A stretch of 64,000 nucleotides of DNA. Origin: DASYQD01 sp036005845. GTDB taxonomy: Bacteria; Acidobacteriota; Thermoanaerobaculia; Multivoradales; JAIOJS01. Positions 16,556 to 24,779 of the stretch are shown piece after piece; the first letter of the stretch is position 1; each line of letters begins with the position of its first letter. Made by a program: the position numbers and the translations under genes. The notes under the pieces were generated by a model. The model had not been told where the DNA came from. It worked only from the letters and a program-made list of their open reading frames with translations, and did not search any database. The stretch spans positions 1 through 64,000 of the forward strand of contig DASYQD010000183.1 of NCBI GenBank assembly GCA_036005845.1. The letters run 5' to 3'.

Positions 16556-18467
16556 CGCCTGCACCGATTTCTTCGCCTACGCCAACGGTGCGTGGCGTGC
16601 GGCGAACCCGATCCCGCCTTCGATGCAGCGCTGGAGCCGGCGCTGGGCGGCCGGCGAGCAGAGCAAGGACCAGCTCCGCACGCTGCTCGAGGACCTTGGG
16701 AAGCGAAGCGACTGGCCGAAGGGGAGCGTCGATCAGCAGATCACCGACTTCTACGGCGCCTGCATGGACGAGGGGCGCGTCGACGCGCTCGGCGCGCAGC
16801 CGGTCGCGCCGCTGCTGGCGAAGATCCACGCCGTGGCGAACGCCGCAGACCTTGGCGCGGCGCTCGCCGATCTCCACGAGATGGCCATCTACCCGCTCTT
16901 CCGCCTCACGCCGAAGCCCGACAACCGGGACCCTAACCGCGTGCTGGCGCGCGTGGCGCCGGCCGGGCTGGGCCTGCCGGACCGCGACTACTACTCGAAG
17001 ACCGAGCCGCGCTTCGTCGAGGCCCGCGAGAAGTATCGCCAGCACGTGACGCGGATGTTCGAGCTCGTCGGCTCGACGCCGGCAGCGGCCAAAAAAGCGA
17101 GCGATGCCGTCTTCGCGCTCGAGACGCGCCTCGCCGCGGCGCGCCTCGACAACGTGGCCCTGCGCGCCCCGGCGGCGACCGACCACAAGCTGACCCTCGC
17201 GGCGCTGCAGACGAGCACTCCCTCCCTCGACTGGTCGCGTTACTTCTCGCGCTTCGGCCTGACGGTCGGCGAGCTCAACGTCGACGAGCCCGCTTACATG
17301 CAGGCGATGGAGAAGGAGATCGCCTCGACTCCCGTCGAGGTCTGGAAGGCGTACCTCGCGTGGACCGCCATCGACGAGGCGGCGCCCTACCTGGCGGCTC
17401 CCATCGCCGGCGAGGACTTCGCCTTCAACCAGGCATACCTGGCGGGCGCCAAGGAGATGAAGCCGCGCTGGAAGCGCTGCGTCGAGATGGACGACACCTT
17501 CCTCGGCGAGGCGGTCGGCCGCCGCTACGTCGAGCGCTACTTCCCGCCCGAGTCGAAGGCGCGCGCCCAGGAGATGGTGAAGAACCTCCTCGCCGCGATG
17601 GGCGACACCATCCGCGGGCTCGACTGGATGGGCGCCGAGACCAAGAAGAAGGCGCTCGAGAAGCTCGCCACCTTCAACCCCAAGGTCGGCTATCCGGACA
17701 AGTGGAAGGACTACACGAGCGTCGCCATCGATCGCGGCTCGCTGTGGTCGAACGTCGTCGCGGCATCGCAGTTTTTCGTGCGCGACCGGCTGGCGCAGAT
17801 CGGCAAGCCCCTCGACCGCAGCCTCTGGGGGATGACGCCGCCGACGTCGAACGCCTACTACGATCCCCAGCTCAACGAGATCGTCTTCCCGGCGGGCATC
17901 CTGCAGCCGCCCGCCTTCGACGCCACCGCCGCCGACGCCGTCAACTACGGCGCCATCGGCGTCGTCATCGGCCACGAGATCAGCCACGGCTTCGACGACG
18001 AGGGCGCGCAGTACGACGCGCAGGGGCGGCTCGCGAACTGGTGGACGGCCGAAGACCTGGCGCGCTTCCAGAAGAGCACGCAGTGCGTGGCGGACCAGTT
18101 CGAGGGCTACTTCATCGAGCCCGGCATCCACCACCAGGGCAAGCTCGTGCTCGGCGAGTCGGTGGCCGACCTGGCGGGCGCCAAGCTCGCCTGGCTAGCC
18201 TTCCAGAAGGCCCAGGAGAAAAACCCGGCGCCGACGATCGATGGCTACACGCCGGCGCAGCAGTTCTTCCTCGCCTGGGGCCAGTGGCGCGGCGACGAGA
18301 TCCGCCCCGAAACCCAGCGCATGATGGTGCAAGGCGACCCGCACCCAACCGGCAAGTACCGCGTCATCGGGCCGCTCTCGAACCTGCCGCCCTTCGCGGC
18401 GGCGTTCGGATGCAAGCCCGATGCGGCGATGGTGCGGCCGCCGGCGGCGCGCTGCGAGGTTTGGTAG
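16395..18467 (+). CDS. M13-family zinc metallopeptidase (neprilysin/PepO-like), exported
   Basis: The protein has 690 residues, the usual size for family M13. A signal peptide (LRLLALSLVASSAAVAA) is followed by the N-terminal M13 domain (DACTDFFAYANGAW) and the C-terminal catalytic domain with the zinc motif GHEISHGFDDEG (HExxH, first His about residue 527) and the third ligand in GESVADLAG (ExxxD). The final residues end CEVW, as in other M13 enzymes that close with a CxxW signature. It cleaves small peptides outside the cytoplasm. No ribosome-binding site is evident before ATG 16395. The signal-peptide region is also read in another frame by the hydrolase gene. Confidence 0.92.
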   Translation: MRNGSMRLGLPRLSLRLLALSLVASSAAVAATAPSTATAQLHGIHPEDIDRTADACTDFFAYANGAWRAANPIPPSMQRWSRRWAAGEQSKDQLRTLLEDLGKRSDWPKGSVDQQITDFYGACMDEGRVDALGAQPVAPLLAKIHAVANAADLGAALADLHEMAIYPLFRLTPKPDNRDPNRVLARVAPAGLGLPDRDYYSKTEPRFVEAREKYRQHVTRMFELVGSTPAAAKKASDAVFALETRLAAARLDNVALRAPAATDHKLTLAALQTSTPSLDWSRYFSRFGLTVGELNVDEPAYMQAMEKEIASTPVEVWKAYLAWTAIDEAAPYLAAPIAGEDFAFNQAYLAGAKEMKPRWKRCVEMDDTFLGEAVGRRYVERYFPPESKARAQEMVKNLLAAMGDTIRGLDWMGAETKKKALEKLATFNPKVGYPDKWKDYTSVAIDRGSLWSNVVAASQFFVRDRLAQIGKPLDRSLWGMTPPTSNAYYDPQLNEIVFPAGILQPPAFDATAADAVNYGAIGVVIGHEISHGFDDEGAQYDAQGRLANWWTAEDLARFQKSTQCVADQFEGYFIEPGIHHQGKLVLGESVADLAGAKLAWLAFQKAQEKNPAPTIDGYTPAQQFFLAWGQWRGDEIRPETQRMMVQGDPHPTGKYRVIGPLSNLPPFAAAFGCKPDAAMVRPPAARCEVW

Positions 18468-18474
18468 GGCGGGC

Positions 18475-18503
18475 ACCTGAGCTGCGGCTGCCTAAACTCA
18501 GGT
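18475..18503. terminator. Small hairpin between convergent genes
   Basis: ACCTGAG (18475-18481) and CTCAGGT (18497-18503) can pair in the 30-bp gap between the peptidase and the DUF2442 gene, slightly overlapping the end of the latter. The stem is only 7 bp and no T tract follows. Confidence 0.3.
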
Positions 18504-18773
18504 CGCGGAAGCTAACGACCCTCGCGGTGCCGGAGCACCGCGCAACAGGCCCTCGGTCGAGAGATCCTCGTCGACATCCGGCCAGTGAATGCCGTAACCG
18601 GCTCCGGCGATCGTCCAATTGCCGCGCTGCTCAGGCGTCGCATGGAGCAGGCGCGGGAACCACGCGAGGGGCGTAGTGATCGAGCGGCCGTCCATCAGCT
18701 CCACCGTGAAGGTGTCGTCCGAGAACGACACGGACCGCACCCGCTCGTCAGCTCTCGTCGCGGTGATACCCAT
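18498..18773 (-). CDS. DUF2442 protein
   Basis: This is a 91-residue protein whose first 60 residues (RVRSVSFSDDTFTVELMDGRSITTPLAWFPRLL) match the DUF2442 family: a small beta-rich domain with a conserved DGR...PLxWxPRL pattern. The function is unknown. It is the second gene of a pair with the DUF4160 gene, overlapping it by 26 bp. A strong ribosome-binding site (GGAGGA) for this start lies inside the upstream coding sequence. The two families are often neighbours and have been suspected of forming toxin-antitoxin-like modules. Confidence 0.82.
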   Translation of the reverse strand: MGITATRADERVRSVSFSDDTFTVELMDGRSITTPLAWFPRLLHATPEQRGNWTIAGAGYGIHWPDVDEDLSTEGLLRGAPAPRGSLASAT

Positions 18774-18990
18774 GCCATTCCTCCAGCAGCTCGCGCCGAT
18801 GCTCCGTCACCAATCGCTCCAGCTGCCGCAGCTCGTGCGGCCGAAAACCGAAGTTGCGCGCGAGCCCAACCGGACCGAGCCAGAACTTCGCCGAGGCATC
18901 GTCCCGATCCACGTGGACGTGAGCCGACTCGTGCGGCTCGTGGCTGTAGAAATAGAACCGGTACGGCCCATGGCGAAGCACCGTCGGCAT
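18748..18990 (-). CDS. DUF4160 protein
   Basis: The 80-residue protein begins MPTVLRHGPYRFYFYSHEPHESAHVHVDRDD, the typical start of DUF4160, with the signature PxHVHV-like histidine motif (here SAHVHV). The second half is helical and charged. It is the first gene of a two-gene unit with DUF2442. The function is unproven; the small size, overlap and solitary position resemble a mobile toxin-antitoxin cassette, but this is inference. Confidence 0.82.
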   Translation of the reverse strand: MPTVLRHGPYRFYFYSHEPHESAHVHVDRDDASAKFWLGPVGLARNFGFRPHELRQLERLVTEHRRELLEEWHGYHRDES

Positions 18991-19021
18991 GAGTGTAGCC
19001 CCGTCGGGGCTCGCGGTCCCG

Positions 19022-19198
19022 CTACAGGCCGCGTACGCGACAAGCCAGCAGCAGCAGGCCGAAGCCGATGATCCAGCTCCACTCGGCGATGCGCGGGTCG
19101 ACGTGGATGAGGGCGAAGTGCGCGGCCAGCGCGATGAGATAGAGGATGAGGCAGATGACCCAAACGGCAGTCGTTGGAGCTTTTCCTGCGCTTCTCAT
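19022..19198 (-). CDS. Small two-helix membrane protein (58 residues)
   Basis: An open frame of 58 codons plus stop begins with ATG 19198 and has an excellent ribosome-binding site (CCAGGAGGG) six bases upstream. The product has two hydrophobic segments (AVWVICLILYLIALAAHFAL and WSWIIGFGLLLLAC) joined by a short polar turn (HVDPRIAE) and ends CRVRGL. It looks like a genuine small inner-membrane protein with an N-in/C-in hairpin. I do not recognise a named family. It lies between nrdB and the DUF4160 gene on the same strand. Confidence 0.7.
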   Translation of the reverse strand: MRSAGKAPTTAVWVICLILYLIALAAHFALIHVDPRIAEWSWIIGFGLLLLACRVRGL

Positions 19199-19269
19199 AG
19201 CCTGCCCTCCTGGAAATCAGTCGTTGCGAAAAGGAACTTGCCGCCTGCCGATCTGCGTGCCGAGCGCCG

Positions 19270-20265
19270 CTAGTCCCACTCCAGCGTCGCGCCGATCTGG
19301 TACTCGGTGACCCGGGTCTCGAAGAAGTTCTTTTCCTTCGCCAGGTCGGTGGCCTGCGACATCCAGGGGAAGGGGTTCTCGCGGCCGTATTTCTTCGGCA
19401 GCGCCAAGCGCTCCAGCCTGCGGTCGGCGATGTACTCGACGTAGTGGCCGAACTTCTCGGCGTTGATGCCGAGCAGGCCCTCGGGGCAGGCGTCGTAGGC
19501 GTACTTCTTCTCCAGCTCGACGGCGCGCTCGACGAGCGACACCACCTCGTCGCCGAAGGCCCCTGTCCACACCTGCGGGTTCTCGGCGCGGATGGTGTTG
19601 ATAACGTCGCAGCCGAAGGCGAGGTGGAGGCTCTCGTCGCGCATGATGTACTCGAACTGCTCGCCGATGCCGACCATCTTGTTTTGCCGCTTGAGCGCCA
19701 GCATCATGGCGAAGCCGGCGTAGAAGAAGATGCCCTCCATGATCACGTAGTAGCCGACGAGGTCGCGCACGAAGAGGCGGATGTTCTCGATGCCCTCGGT
19801 CTTGAACGTGGGGTCGAACACGGTCCGCGTCAGGTCGACGACGAAGGCGTCCTTCTCGGCGATCGACGGGATGGTGTTGTACATGTTGTAGACCTCGTCG
19901 GGGTTCAATCCCAGCGAGTCACAGCAGTAGATGAAGGTGTCGGTGTGGATGGCCTCTTCGAAGCCCTGGCGGAGGAGGTACTGGCGCGATTCGGGGTTGG
20001 TGATGTGGTTGTACACCGCCAGCACGATGTTGTTGGCGGTGAGCGACTCGGCGGTGGAGAAGAAGCCGAGGTTCCAGAGGATGAGCCGCCGCTCGGTGGG
20101 CGCCAGGAAGCCCGGCGCCTTCCACTGCTCGACGTCCTTCTGCATCGACACTTCTTCCGGCGTCCAGTTGTTGGCGACGCCGGACTTGTAGTACTCCCGC
20201 GCCCAGTTGTAGCGGATGGGGAGGATCTTGTTGGGGTCGGTCTTCGACGAGTTGATGATGGTCAC
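19270..20265 (-). CDS. nrdB: Ribonucleotide reductase small subunit R2, class Ic type
   Basis: The 331-residue R2 protein has all six carboxylate/His metal ligands: E73, E104, H107, E177, E211 and H214. The position of the radical Tyr (E. coli Y122) is Phe here (F111, in EAIHTDTF), and the first ligand is Glu instead of Asp. These are the marks of class Ic R2, which uses a Mn(IV)/Fe(III) centre instead of a tyrosyl radical. Every residue is 16 less than its recalled counterpart in Chlamydia trachomatis R2 (E89, E120, H123, F127, E193, E227, H230). With NrdA it reduces ribonucleotides for DNA synthesis. Start GTG 20265 has GAGGA upstream; nrdA ends 36 bp before. Confidence 0.93.
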   Translation of the reverse strand: MTIINSSKTDPNKILPIRYNWAREYYKSGVANNWTPEEVSMQKDVEQWKAPGFLAPTERRLILWNLGFFSTAESLTANNIVLAVYNHITNPESRQYLLRQGFEEAIHTDTFIYCCDSLGLNPDEVYNMYNTIPSIAEKDAFVVDLTRTVFDPTFKTEGIENIRLFVRDLVGYYVIMEGIFFYAGFAMMLALKRQNKMVGIGEQFEYIMRDESLHLAFGCDVINTIRAENPQVWTGAFGDEVVSLVERAVELEKKYAYDACPEGLLGINAEKFGHYVEYIADRRLERLALPKKYGRENPFPWMSQATDLAKEKNFFETRVTEYQIGATLEWD

Positions 20266-20301
20266 TGTGTTCTTCCTCGAGTGGCGTGCGAGGAGCGCAC
20301 G

Positions 20302-23265
20302 CTACTGGCAGGCCTCGCAGTCCGGATCGTCGATGCGGCAGAGCTTGGGCTGCTCGTCCACGAGATGTACGAGCTGATGCTGCGACCGCACGAGATCGTC
20401 GGTTGCCGCCGACGCGTCGCTCGCCATCGGCGGCGACACCACCATCTCGCCCGCATGTCCCGTGGCGGCGTAGACGACGTGCGCCGACGCCTCGACGAGC
20501 GACGCGGCCGCCTCGATCAGCGAGGCCGCGGCGGTCGTGTCGGCGCCGGCAGCCGCCGCTACCGCGGTCACCGTCTCGGCCTGCTGCCGCTTCTGAGTGA
20601 AGCCGAACTTGCCGGCGTCGAGCGTCGACTTCTCGATCTGCGACGCCGCCAGCGTGCGCAGGTAGTAGGTGGTCTTCAAGCCCATCTTCCAGGCGCTGAC
20701 GTAGATGTCGTTGAGCAGCTTGCCCGAGCTGCCCTTCATGAAGACGTTGTGCGACTGGCTCTGGTCGATCCACTTGGCGCGCGCGGCGGTGAGGCGCAGC
20801 GCCCAGATGGGGTCGACCTCGAAGGCCTCCTTGTACTTGGCCTTGAGCGACGGCGGCACGCTGGGGATCTGCTGCACGCTGCCGTCGTAGTACTTGAGCT
20901 GCTCGAGCATCTCCTGGTTCCACAGGCCGAGCCGCTGCAGGTCCTCGACCAGGTACTCGTTGACGACGGTGAACTCGCCCGAGATGTTGGCTTTGACGTA
21001 GATGTTCTTGTAGATCGGCTCGATGCAGGGGAAGCAGCCGGAGATGTTGGAGATGGTCGCCGTCGGCGCCACCGCCATGGTGTTGGAGTTGCGCATGCCG
21101 TGCTGCTTGACCTTCTCCTTGAGCTCGCGCCAGTCGAGGCGCTGCTTGCGCGACACCTCGATCGGAACCCCGCGCTCCTGCTCGAGCAGCTCGATGGTGT
21201 CGAAGGGAAAGAGGCCGCGGTCCCACTTGCTGCCGCGGAAGGTGGCGTAGGCGCCGCGCTCCTTGGCCAGCTCGCAGCTCGCCCCGATGGCGTGGTACGA
21301 GACGACCTCCATCATCTCGTCGCAGAACTCGAGCGCCGCCTCCGACTCGATGGCGAGGTCGAGCAGGTAGAGCGCGTCCTGCAGGCCCATGACGCCGAGC
21401 CCGATCGGCCGGTGGCGGAGGTTGGAGTTCTTCGCCTCCTCGGTGGGGTAGTAGTTGATGTCGACGACGTTGTCGAGCATGCGGATGGCGGTGCGCACCG
21501 TCTTCGCCAGCAGCTCGGCGTCGAGGTGGCCGTCGCGCACGTGGCGGGCGAGGTTGATCGACCCGAGGTTGCAGACCGCGGTCTCGTCGGCGCTGGTGTT
21601 GAGGGTGATCTCGGTGCAGAGGTTGCTGCTGTGCACGACGCCGACGTGGTCCTGCGGCGAGCGCACGTTGCAGGCGTCCTTGAAGGTGATCCAGGGATGC
21701 CCGGTCTCATAGAGCATCGTCAGCATCTTCCGCCACAGCGTTTTGGCGGGCATCTGCTTGTAGAGGCGGACCTCGCCGGCGGCCAGCTTCGCCTCGTACT
21801 CCTCGTAGCGGCGCTCGAAGGCGGCGCCGTAGAGGTGGTGGAGGTCGGGCGTCTCGTCGGGCGAGAACAAGGTCCACGTCTCGTCGGCGAGCACTCGCTT
21901 CATGAATAGGTCGGGGATCCAGTTCGCCGTGTTCATGTCGTGGGTGCGGCGCCGCTCGTCCCCGGTGTTCTTGCGCAGGTCGAGGAAGTCCTCGATGTCG
22001 TAGTGCCAGGCCTCGAGGTAGGCGCAGGTGGCGCCGCGCCGCTTGCCGGAGCGGTTGATGGCGTTGGTGACGTCGTTGGCGATCTTCAAGAAGGGGATGA
22101 CGCCCTGGCTCTCGACGTGGGTCGACTTGATCGGTGAGCCGGTGCCGCGGATGTTGCTCCAGTCGTTGCCGATGCCGCCCGACCACTTGGAGAGCTGGGC
22201 GTTGTCGGCGAGGCCCTTGAAGATGTCGCGCAGGTCGTCCTTGATCGTCGTCAGGTAGCAGGAGGAGAGCTGCGGGTGCGAGGTGCCGGCGTGGAAGAGC
22301 GTCGGCGTCGACGGCACGTAGAGCAGGTTGGAGATGAGGTCGTAGAACTCGAGCGCCCGCTCGTTGCGGTCGTCCTCGTTGATGGCGAGGCCCATGGCGA
22401 CGCGCATCCAGAAGCCCTGCGGCAGCTCGATGACGTCGTCGCCGGCGCGCACGAAGTAGCGGTCGTAGAGGGTCTGGATGCCGAGGTACTGGAAGAGCCG
22501 GTCGCGTTCGGGCTTGAGGCTCGCCGCCAGCAGCGGCAGGTCGAAGTCGAGCATCTCGGCGTCGAAGTTGCCGCGCGCGACGCCGCGCTTGATGGCGTTG
22601 ACGAAGCCCTCGCGGTAGGCGCGGTCGAGCTCGTCGCCGCGCGTGCTGCGGCCGATCACTTCCTTGTAGAGCTTCTGCAGCAGCAGCCGCGCCGCGAGGT
22701 AGCTGTAGGCGGGGTCGCGCTCGATGAAGGCCGCCGAGGCGAGCACCATGGCCCGCTCGATGTGCTCGGCGGGGATGGCGTCGTGGACGTTGTTGAGCAC
22801 CTCCTTGAGGAGGAGCTCGGGCTGGATCACGCCGTCGAGCCCCTCGGCGGCGCGGACGACGGCGTCCTCGATCTTCTTGGCGTTGAAGAGCGCGGTGCGG
22901 CCGTTGCGCTTGACGACGGTGAGCTTGCCGAGGCGGGCGTCTTCGATGGCGCGCGCCTTGGCCTGCTGGCGCAGACCCTGGCGCTCGGCGCGGTAGAGGA
23001 TGTAGGCCTTGCCGATCTCGTAGAGGCCGTCGAGCACCAGGTGCTTCTCGACGATGTCCTGGATGTTCTCGACGTTGGGGAAGAACTCGACGAAGCGGCC
23101 GTCGATCTCCTCGCGGATGCGGTCGACCAGCGCGTCGAGCCTCTCGTCGCTCACTTCGCCCTGCTTGCCGGTGGCACGCACGGCCTTGACGATGGCGTTG
23201 CGGATCCGCCCCTCGTCGAAGTTGACGACTTCGCCCGTGCGCTTGACGACTCTGGTGGCGAGCAT
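20302..23265 (-). CDS. nrdA: Ribonucleotide reductase large subunit (class I)
   Basis: The 987-residue protein has two N-terminal ATP-cone domains (VVKRTGEVVNFDEGRIRNAI and VVKRNGRTALFNAKKIEDAV), then the ten-stranded barrel with SSCYLTTI (redox Cys), SNLCTEITL (Asn, thiyl-radical Cys, Glu) and CNLGSINLARHV (the partner Cys). The C-terminal tail ends DPDCEACQ, a CxxC pair for reduction by thioredoxin. ATG 23265 is preferred, because GGACGGAGGG stands just in front of it and the first ATP cone begins at once; in-frame starts at 23319 (ATG) and 23409 (TTG) add Pro/Ala-rich residues. It is first in the nrdAB operon. Two ATP cones suggest elaborate dATP control. Confidence 0.94.
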   Translation of the reverse strand: MLATRVVKRTGEVVNFDEGRIRNAIVKAVRATGKQGEVSDERLDALVDRIREEIDGRFVEFFPNVENIQDIVEKHLVLDGLYEIGKAYILYRAERQGLRQQAKARAIEDARLGKLTVVKRNGRTALFNAKKIEDAVVRAAEGLDGVIQPELLLKEVLNNVHDAIPAEHIERAMVLASAAFIERDPAYSYLAARLLLQKLYKEVIGRSTRGDELDRAYREGFVNAIKRGVARGNFDAEMLDFDLPLLAASLKPERDRLFQYLGIQTLYDRYFVRAGDDVIELPQGFWMRVAMGLAINEDDRNERALEFYDLISNLLYVPSTPTLFHAGTSHPQLSSCYLTTIKDDLRDIFKGLADNAQLSKWSGGIGNDWSNIRGTGSPIKSTHVESQGVIPFLKIANDVTNAINRSGKRRGATCAYLEAWHYDIEDFLDLRKNTGDERRRTHDMNTANWIPDLFMKRVLADETWTLFSPDETPDLHHLYGAAFERRYEEYEAKLAAGEVRLYKQMPAKTLWRKMLTMLYETGHPWITFKDACNVRSPQDHVGVVHSSNLCTEITLNTSADETAVCNLGSINLARHVRDGHLDAELLAKTVRTAIRMLDNVVDINYYPTEEAKNSNLRHRPIGLGVMGLQDALYLLDLAIESEAALEFCDEMMEVVSYHAIGASCELAKERGAYATFRGSKWDRGLFPFDTIELLEQERGVPIEVSRKQRLDWRELKEKVKQHGMRNSNTMAVAPTATISNISGCFPCIEPIYKNIYVKANISGEFTVVNEYLVEDLQRLGLWNQEMLEQLKYYDGSVQQIPSVPPSLKAKYKEAFEVDPIWALRLTAARAKWIDQSQSHNVFMKGSSGKLLNDIYVSAWKMGLKTTYYLRTLAASQIEKSTLDAGKFGFTQKRQQAETVTAVAAAAGADTTAAASLIEAAASLVEASAHVVYAATGHAGEMVVSPPMASDASAATDDLVRSQHQLVHLVDEQPKLCRIDDPDCEACQ

Positions 23266-23606
23266 CGGCGGCCCTCCGTCCGGCACGGGAGACACCCCGG
23301 CCGATGGTTGACGAGACATCGCGGTGAACCCGATCGCCGGGGCCTCGATGCCTTGCAGGGAGGCGGCCGGCGCGGGCCTTGGGGCTACAAGGAGCTCAGG
23401 AACGCGCAAAGGGGAAAGTACAATATGTAGTCGGTCCCTGTCAAGGAACCACTAGATGGTGTGGTGAGCGGAAATGGCTGAAACGACGGTGGTTGAGGCC
23501 AGGAAATCCGCTTTTCACGGCGCTTTTTCCGCAGGAAATCCTTCCCGCCGCCTTCGGAACGAAGAGTCGGCCCCTACAATCGCCCGCGCCAGCTGGCTGA
23601 CCAACG
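23266..23606. promoter_or_regulatory. Divergent control region between nrdA and the membrane regulator gene
   Basis: These 341 bp lie between the nrdA and regulator start codons and hold no convincing gene. The segment GTACAATATGTAGTC (about 23418-23432) matches the NrdR box core CWATATATWG at nine of ten positions (CAATATGTAG at 23421-23430). A weaker similar site (CACTAGATGG, 23450-23459) lies 29 bp away. NrdR normally represses nrd operons through paired boxes. The part near 23500 is unusually AT-rich for this window and may contain the promoters. Confidence 0.5.
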
Positions 23607-24779
23607 ATGGCGAGCGAGACATCGCGCCCCCGTTTTCGCTTCGGCGAGCTCGTACTCTCGCCGGGCCGGCGGCTGCTGCTGCGTGCCGGGGAGCCGGTGG
23701 CGCTGCCCCCGCGCTACCTCGATCTGCTGCTGCTGCTGATCGGCGAGCGGCATCGGGTGGTGGAGCGTGAGGAGATCCACCAGCTCGTCTGGGGCGGCGT
23801 GGCGGTGACGGACGGGGCCTTCACGCAGGCGGTGCGCACCGTACGGCGCGCGCTGGGCGACGACGATCCGCGCGAGCCGCGCTTCATCCGTACGGCGGCG
23901 CGGCATGGCTACCAGTTCGTCTTCGCGCCGGTGGTGGAGGAGGACGACGCGGCGCCGCTCGACGAGCGTCCGCGCGGGGCGGCCGAGCTCACCCGAGAGG
24001 CTGCGCCGGCAAGCGCGACTGGCGTGGCCGAACCCGATGCCGTCGGCCAAGCGCCCAGCGCTGTCGTCGTGTCGGGCTGGCTCGGGGGCGCGCTCGGGGC
24101 CGGCACGGCTGGAGTCGTCGCTTCGCTGATCCTGGGCAGCCTGCTCATCCTCGCCGGCGGCGGGCATTGGCCGCTGCTGCCCGTCCTCTGCGTTCTCGGC
24201 GCCGGAGTCGGTGTGTGGGGCGGCGGCGCCGTCGGCGCCGGCATCGCGCTCGGCGCCTCGCGGCCGCGCGGGCGGCGAGGCGCCATCGTCCTGCTCGGCG
24301 CGACGGCCGGCGCACTCGCCGGCGCTGTCGGCCATCAGCTCGTCGGCTGGACGATGAGCGAGCTGCTCGGCCGCCCGGTCACGGCTCTTGGAGGTGCCCT
24401 CGAAGGCGTCGTCCTCGGCGGCGCGGTGTCGCTCGCCCTCGCGCTCACCTGGAATGACGACCGGGCAGGCCGCACGAGCCTCGCCGCCGTGCTCGCCGCC
24501 GCGCTCTGCGGCGCCGTTGCCGCCGGCTTGCTCGCCGCTGCCGGCGCACGCCTCGCCGGAATCAGCCTCGACGCGATTGCCGATGCGCTAAAGGGCGCGC
24601 GCATCCTGGCGCCGCTCGGCACCTACCTCGGCGAGCCGCCGCCGGTGGGGCAGCGCGGCGCCGGCCCGGCCACGCGTCTCGCCGTCAGCCTGCTCGAGGG
24701 CGGCTTCTTCGGCGCCGGCATGGCGTGGGGCCTCGGGCGCCTCCGCGTCGTACAGCCGTCGCGCGTACGCTTCGGTTAG
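23607..24779 (+). CDS. Winged-helix DNA-binding protein fused to a multi-pass membrane domain
   Basis: Residues 8-108 form an OmpR/CadC-type winged helix (RFGELVLSPGRRLLL; the recognition part GVAVTDGAFTQAVRTVRRALGDD; the wing IRTAARHGYQFV). After a charged linker the remaining 250 residues are Gly/Ala-rich and hydrophobic, with about six possible membrane segments (SLILGSLLILAG, LLPVLCVLGAGVGVWGG and others). It is therefore a membrane-bound one-component regulator in the general sense of CadC, but with a polytopic membrane part instead of a single helix and a periplasmic sensor. The target and signal are unknown; nrdA is divergent. Its stop shares bases with the stop of the convergent gene. 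Confidence 0.78.
   Translation: MASETSRPRFRFGELVLSPGRRLLLRAGEPVALPPRYLDLLLLLIGERHRVVEREEIHQLVWGGVAVTDGAFTQAVRTVRRALGDDDPREPRFIRTAARHGYQFVFAPVVEEDDAAPLDERPRGAAELTREAAPASATGVAEPDAVGQAPSAVVVSGWLGGALGAGTAGVVASLILGSLLILAGGGHWPLLPVLCVLGAGVGVWGGGAVGAGIALGASRPRGRRGAIVLLGATAGALAGAVGHQLVGWTMSELLGRPVTALGGALEGVVLGGAVSLALALTWNDDRAGRTSLAAVLAAALCGAVAAGLLAAAGARLAGISLDAIADALKGARILAPLGTYLGEPPPVGQRGAGPATRLAVSLLEGGFFGAGMAWGLGRLRVVQPSRVRFG

Noticed and set aside
23266..23409. N-terminal extension of NrdA from a TTG at 23409 or an ATG at 23319
   Set aside because: The extra residues are Pro/Ala-rich and unlike NrdA. A good ribosome-binding site stands before ATG 23265, where the first ATP cone begins.
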